DNA of 64,000 bases from Ottelia alismoides (Eukaryota > Streptophyta > Magnoliopsida > Alismatales > Hydrocharitaceae): positions 62,001 to 126,000 of the forward strand of contig JAZKJV010001869.1 in assembly GCA_037367405.1 (NCBI GenBank), read 5' to 3'. Position numbers and translations under genes: made by a program. Within the stretch, counting starts at the first letter, position 1; the number at the start of each line of letters is the position of its first letter. The notes under the pieces are model-generated. The model had not been told where the DNA came from, did not search any database, and saw nothing but the letters and a program-made list of their open reading frames with translations. Of the stretch, positions 57,888 through 64,000 are shown in pieces.

Positions 57888-60800
57888 TGATGAATCTCTC
57901 TTTCATCACCTTTATTCTTTCATTTTGGCCTTCAAACCCTAAAAAATGCATGTATATAGCATTATTTTATACAATATAACACATAATATTTACAGTGTAA
58001 ATATTATATAAAATAGTATATTTAAAGCCAGGATAAAAGAATAAAGAAAGAATAAAAAAGAAATGAAACACCATAGGTAAAGAATGACCCTAAACCCTGA
58101 AACCTAGGCAACATGATGACTGGGTCGACAAGGAATAAAGTAGGGAGAGATAAGGGCCAATAAGACAATAAAAACACTAATTTTAATTCCCCAATAATTC
58201 AATTTGGGACATATTTTATTATTTATTTTTGTAACTCAAATCAATAAACATTTTACATGAAACTTGTAGGCAAATTATATAGAAAATAAAAAAAATTATT
58301 TCATGCAAAATAATGCACAATGTGCCCAAGACACTCATAATAAAAAGCCAAAACCCAAACTTCACAATGTGCATCTTCTCCATATTGTATCAAAATTGAC
58401 CAAACTCACTTTTATAAAATTTAATAAACTATTTAGTGAAGGTGGTTTCATTCAATTTGGAGTAAGATGCAAAAGTTGTGTTTTGAGCCCCTATTGCGCA
58501 ATTTACATGAATAAAATAATCACTTTATTTATTCTTTGTATTTTTTATATTTTTATATTTTGATAAATTATAAATAATATCTGCAATACATAGACATAAT
58601 TAAACAAAAATAAAAAAATTAAAATTGTAATAAAATAAATAAGTAAACAAAAAATACATATATGAAGGATACATACATATATCTATATAATAAATACACC
58701 TGATTATTTATGTTTACAAATTACTTCAGAAAAATACACTGAAAAATATTTATATGTATTTAAATAATTTATATATATATATGAATAAAATTTAAAATAT
58801 GAAATAAATATAAAATACCTAATATATACATAAATATACATATATTTAGACTTGTAAAAAGTAACATACAACAAATAACCTTGAAAAAATAAAAAAAAAT
58901 CCTATTAAAATACTATATAAAATAATAAAACTTTTTATGTTTTATAAAAAATAATAAAATCGATTTCTATTTCTTTTCTATTTATTCCATCTTTTATTTT
59001 CAGTTTTGTCTCTTAGCGGCTACATAGGGCCAATGAGGGGCCAGTCTTGGTTGACATGTTGGTCAATTGGCCCCTTTGATGCCCTAGGTATGCTAGCCTC
59101 GCTGACCACCCATTTCTCTCAATTTTTCCACTCCAAACCTTTCACTAATTCGCTCCGATTCCTTCTTGACTTTTGACCCTCGATCCTTAAACTTTCACAC
59201 CGAACTCACTCCTCCATCGACGTGGTCACAGAATCATGCATTCTTACCAAGTCAATATGCCCATGTAAATATACCTCCCTCTGATTTCAATTCAAGTTTG
59301 ATCCCTTTTAGACCTCTAAATCCCCAAAATTTTGGGTAAGGTTGTTGGTGACAATAGAGATCTTCAATGACCGTTTGGCGAGGAGGAAGTGGCGCTGGAG
59401 TGGTGATCCGAGCATCGTCGGCCATCCATGGCAGAGCTCCTCCAGCTCCTTCATTTCTTGAGGTAAAGCCCTAGTTTAGCCCTTCTTTCTATTCCTAGGA
59501 CTTATGTTAGAGTAGTTTATCTCTTTTTTAGTTAATCTTCCATGTTATTTTGTTAATACAAGAACCGTAGTTCGTTAGAACTGAGCTCCAGCATCTGTTC
59601 CCACGTACTCTAATAGTTCTCCGATCATCATATCACCTCCACTCTATTCCTCATCAATTCTTCTTCACCCTGACAAACTTCATTTTCCCTGATCCTCTCT
59701 AAATCAAGAGATCACAGTCTCCCCTCCTCCGCTCATCGGAGACCCTCTGCTCGAGTCCATTCAATGTCATTTCACCCCCAATAAAACCCCAATAACATTG
59801 CTTTTTGTATGTAGGAGATAACCATGTAGGTCTGGAGGTCCACTAGCCTCAATTGAGTTGACTTTTGCCAAAACTGAGGTTCCTAGAGCTCTGATGCTTC
59901 TTCGACCTCCGGGGACTCCTCTGGTGGTCCTTGTACCCATCTGAAGCTTCTAGAAGCCACGACTGATAGTCAGGAGCATTTTAGTCCTCACCACATAGCT
60001 AGAGATCTTCGAAGCCACTTTAGAGGTCGGATCGAAGTTCGTTTTTGCATGCGTTGATACCTATTCTTCCTCTAGGGCTTTCCATAATCGGATCATTGAG
60101 GTACTCCAGATCAAGCAGGTGTTGTTGGATGAAAGTGCCCCCGAGCATCGATACAGTCGCTGAGATCTAATCTCAGCCATTTGTAGCTAAATTGTCATCG
60201 GTCGTTGGGAGCACGACGTGTGGCAAGTGTAATCAGATCAGTCGTCCACTCACGCCTATTAGGGGTAATTTGCTGTATACCCCCCTCCCCGACTTTTGTA
60301 TTTTCTTCTTAGTCTAGAAAGTTTGAAGTGCAGTGTAAAACCTTTTGGATATTTTGCAGTAGGGCCATGTAGTCCTTTTAAATGCACTTAGGTACCCTAC
60401 CATGTCATTTCACACGTAAGGTGGTGGGCCTTTTGCAGGGACCCCTCAAGGTTTTTTGTTATTATTTGGTCTATTACATTTGTATTCCAGTTCAAAACTA
60501 TTAGGAGAAGTTGTATGTATGCCCTGCTACTTTTGAAAATTACATTTATACCCCTACACCATTAAATCAGGGAAAATTTCTGCAAACGCACTTATAGTTC
60601 CCTTTTATGTTCTGGATTGCATTTTTATTTAATTATAATTGAATTTCAGTCCCTACAAATGCTTGTAATTTTAATTTATTTATTTCTAAGATTGAAAATA
60701 TAATTTTGCATCAAAATTTTGAAGGAAATTTATTTTAAGTGTATGATTTAAGATTAATCACATATATTTTTCGCAAGGCCTTTAAAATATTTTCCTACAA

Positions 60801-61869
60801 TTAAAAATTCAAAAACACTGCATTTATTCTCTATTTGCATTAAAATACATAAAAAAATAGAAAAATGTTGAAATTCTAAAAAAATAAAAGTTATTTATTA
60901 TTGCATTTTGAAACTACAAACTAAAAATCACAAAAAATATAAAAGAGAAACCAAAAAAGTTACAAACCCTCTCTAAGCGAAAACATTTTATAAAATTTTT
61001 TTGAAAAATCTAAAAATTGCATTTTCAATTTCTATATCTTATTTATTATGTAATTACATATTAAAATAGTTTCGAGAATTTTGAGCCATTTAATAATTTT
61101 TAAATTTTCGAAATAATCTAGTTATATATTATTGCTCACAATTTTCCTATTTTTATTCAATTAAAAATACAAAAAATAGCAACAATTAAAAGAAAAATCA
61201 TAAAAACATTTCAAATATTAGAAAAAGATAAAATACTTTATTTTATCTATTTTTAGTATTTATAGCTATATTAATATATATAATATACTATATTATATAT
61301 AAAGCTATATTTGCTTATATTACTATTATTATTATTAAAAATACCAAAAATATTTTTATGTCCCATTTATCTAGGGTATTTTCCCACTTTTCTATATTTT
61401 ATATGTATTTATGTCCTATTTATCTATTATAGCATATATATTATCAATATACCTTATATATATATATTACATCAATTAAAAATAAAAATAAATAATTTTG
61501 AAAACCATAAAATAAAAAATATATTAAGTATAAAATTAAAAAAGAAAACAACAAATATAAATTAAAAAATAAGTATTGAAAATAACCCACAGAAAAAATC
61601 AAAAATCGCTACAAAAACATTAATTGTCTCTTTTGCCAATTTTTGTAGTCTATTCCCCCTTGCTCCCTATGTTCGGCCTCTACATACTTCACATATACAC
61701 ATCCTTGTATAGTTAGAATAAATTTTAACTCCACACTTTTATTTCTGCACTACTTAATCTATATTGTGGATTAATTGTTGATTAATTCTCCTTTCCTGAG
61801 CAGTCGCCACAACGACAGTATTCTCGATTTGTGAGGATTCCTTATATCACTACCAAAAGTGTTTCAATA
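57888..61869 (+). repeat. 3' LTR of element A
   Basis: It opens with TGATGAATc-TTTCATCA (57888-57908) after the polypurine tract and aligns with 25264-29287 throughout, including the GC-richer leader (59020-60240) and the terminal 'gtgaggattcctt...ccaaaagtgtttca' block. The exact end, 61866 or 61869, depends on whether the terminal CAATA is a mutated CATCA; the GAAGG duplication favours 61869. Confidence 0.87.
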
Positions 61870-61887
61870 GAAGGGTCAATAGGGTAC
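61870..61887 (-). other. Sliver of element D beyond element A, with its duplication
   Basis: GAAGG (61870-61874) is the right target duplication of A. The next 13 bp are all that is seen of D on this side before LTR E1 begins. Confidence 0.5.
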
Positions 61888-63267
61888 TGATGAATCTCCA
61901 TTTCATTGCCTTTATTCTTTCATTACTTTAAATCCCTTGGTAAGTTCATGTATACATCATTTATTTGTACAAATTAACATTCATTTTTTGACTAATAAAC
62001 ACTATATAAATATATGTAATTAATTCCAAAATAAATAAATAATGGAAAGAAAAGAAAAAATAATGGAAGTGTCAAAGACACTAAATGACCCTAGAGCTTA
62101 AGACCATGTCAATATTGGCGTGGTCGACAAGGAATAAAGCAGAGGGAGATAGGGGAAAGTAATTGCACAAAATACACTTAAAAGCCTAATTTTTATTCAT
62201 CAATAAATGGCCTTTTGGTGCTTTTTATTTTCCAATTTTTATACCTCAAATAATAAAATCCTCCACATGAAAGTTGCACACAAAAATAAAACAAAAATAA
62301 AAAATTAATTTCAAAGAAAAAAAATACACAATGCACCCAGGACAATAAGAACAAAAGTCCGCAAACAAAACTTCGCACACATGTATCTTATCATACATAT
62401 TTAAAATAGACCAAACTCACCTTTATTGTTCATAAAATTTAATTATCTATTTAATAAAGGTGGTCTCATTTAATTTAGAGTTGAGATGCAAAAGTTGGAT
62501 TTTGGGTTCCTATTATATTGTATACATGTATATTTTATTCAATAAATTCATTCTTTATAGTTTTAACTTTCTTATATTTTTATATACTTGTAAATATTAT
62601 ATAAAATAAATTTAAATAATAAACATAGAATAAAACTATCAAAAATACATCAAAATAAATAAAGTAATAAAATATATAAGTAAACTATACCTATATAATA
62701 CATATTCATAATCAGAAAAATAAATAAAAACATGAAAATGTGAAATTAAATAGGTTATAGATATATAAAATATGTAAATATAGTAATAGAATATAAAATA
62801 AAAAATAAAAAATAAAAATAAAATACACCAAATACATGCATATATACCTATGTATATACTTGTAAATAATAACATCTAATAAATAACTTTGTAAAAATAA
62901 ATAAAATCTTAATAAAATACTAAATAATAACAAACATTTTCATGTTTTGACTAAAAATTAATAAAATAATTTATTATTTTTAATCCATTTAATAAAGATG
63001 CATTCCCATCTACTTTTTGGTTGGTCCTCATGGACCAACCAAGACCCTTCTTTTGTTGACCCAGGTCAACTGTAAAGCCTTCCCCCCTTCCGATCAGAAG
63101 ATCATGTGTGCCCTTCTTCTCCATTTTTTTGGTCTTCCTCCACTCCACCATTCCTCCTCGAGCTCCGCCTATTTTGCTACTCCGTCACCCCTAACACGCG
63201 ACGACCACATAGCCCTCACCTACCACCCATCCTCTTCACACAAATTGCTTTACATTTTTGCCAAGGT
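61888..63267 (+). mobile_element. LTR E1, proximal part, related to the element A LTR
   Basis: It starts with a decayed terminal hairpin (61888-61908) and follows the A LTR order: the 'attctttcatta' start, a 'gaccctagagctta' segment, 'gtggtcgacaaggaataaagcag' near 62120, 'gttggattttgggttcc' near 62490, and palindromes at 63017-63070. It then passes into the GC-richer leader and is cut at 63267 by LTR F. It lies in the remnant of element D. Short frames inside it are AT-rich noise. Confidence 0.65.
63017..63070. promoter_or_regulatory. Two adjacent palindromes in LTR E1
   Basis: TTGGTTGGTCC-tcat-GGACCAACCAA (63017-63042, perfect 11-bp arms) is followed 12 bp later by GTTGACC-ca-GGTCAAC (63055-63070), an inverted W-box pair matching the position of the A and U2 palindromes. 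Confidence 0.45.
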
Positions 63268-64000
63268 ATATGAATCTACATTTCATCATCTTTATTCATT
63301 TATTTTAGCTTAAAATCCCTTATAAAACACCTATATATAATACTAACTCCATATTCTTACTAACTTGCATCTGTGTGTAAATATTGTACATTTATTACCA
63401 TATTAACCTAAAATAAATAAATAAATAAATAAAAGAAGAATAAAGAAAATAAAGAGAGAGAGAGAGGACTGTATATATGTAATAGACACAAGCTGGCCCG
63501 AACCCCGAGAGAAGGTCGAGACTTGACATGATCAACTAGGAATAAAGTAGGGGGAGATAAGGTCCTCAATCAGAAAATCCAAAAAAATGTTTTGTAGGTA
63601 CTTTTTTGTATATATTTGTATAAAACCTACATTATTTTTTATACATAAATTGACCTCAAATTAAATAATTTTCAAAACAAAAGTTTTAAATAAAAATGTT
63701 TCCTAAATAATAAAAATGACTACAAAATAAAATCATGTACAAAATAAAAGAAACCACATCTGGAAAAAGCCATAAAGCAATAATTAAAAGACCAATTCCG
63801 ACTACATATGAACTCAAATTGAACCAAACTTACTTCCATTGTATTATATATTAAATTATCTTTAAAATGGTTCTGGTTTCATAATTTTTGGAGTTACAGT
63901 TTGAAAGAGGTTTTCTGGGGTGGTTTGTGCAATTTTACCATTTATTTATCGTACATATTGTATTTGTAAATACTTTTGAGTATTTTCTAGTAATTATTTA
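63268..64000 (+). mobile_element. LTR F, proximal part, running off the window
   Basis: It begins with a decayed terminal hairpin (about 63268-63288) inside the leader of E1. Its 733 bp match the minus strand of U4 (6478 down to about 5740) at roughly nine in ten positions by eye, so U4 and F are the same LTR subfamily in opposite orientation. Simple TAAA and GA repeats occur at 63411-63440 and 63450-63470. Confidence 0.65.

Larger units (their letters stand above)
25264..61869 (+). mobile_element. Athila-type Ty3/gypsy element A, interrupted by G and B
   Basis: Paired LTRs (25264-29287 and 57888-61869, about 4.0 kb each), a decayed tRNA-Asp primer site, gag to integrase remnants at 31481-37668 in Ty3 order, a polypurine tract before the 3' LTR and GAAGG duplications define one element. 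Its RT, RNase H and integrase carry Athila signatures. Removing solo LTR G (37794-42935) and element B (43089-55835) leaves roughly 18.7 kb, long because of the LTRs. All coding regions hold stops and shifts. It is inserted in the internal region of element D. Confidence 0.9.

Overview
This is a gene-poor stretch of a plant nuclear genome, built almost entirely of long terminal repeat (LTR) retrotransposons inserted into one another. The plant assignment rests on Athila-type Ty3/gypsy and Ty1/copia proteins, primer sites matching plant tRNA-Asp and initiator tRNA-Met, hAT-like and foldback DNA transposons, and plant-style TATA, G-box and W-box motifs. I cannot name the species. I found no host gene, rRNA, tRNA or CRISPR array. 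Nearly every open frame is a decayed retrotransposon domain or chance coding in an LTR.

Layout, outermost element first. Element D (minus strand) is the oldest visible host. Its 3' LTR occupies 21305-22992 and 10041-10683, and its internal 3' region occupies 22993-25263. Inside the D LTR lies a full copia element (10684-21299, minus) with a perfect GAGGG target duplication. To its left three more minus-strand LTRs are stacked: U2 (8610-10040), cut by U3 (6484-8609 plus 1-1786), cut by solo LTR U4 (1792-6478).

Element A (25264-61869, plus) is an Athila element inserted in D with GAAGG duplications. It has 4-kb LTRs, a decayed tRNA-Asp primer site and remnants of gag, protease, RT, RNase H and integrase (31.5-37.7 kb). 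Its 3' non-coding region was invaded twice. Solo LTR G (37794-42935, minus, GTGAG duplications) carries an 858-bp hAT-like element. Element B (43089-55835, plus) keeps a protease remnant fused in frame to an unrecognised domain, and no RT or integrase can be seen. A 243-bp foldback MITE sits in B's 5' LTR. Right of A, 18 bp of D remain before two more nested LTRs, E1 (61888-63267) and F (63268 to the edge).

The Athila-like units share three unusual features: a 21-nt hairpin exactly at the LTR 5' terminus, a run of hairpin-plus-polypurine modules before the 3' LTR, and splice-donor-like sites in the LTR leader. Their origin and use are inferred, not shown.
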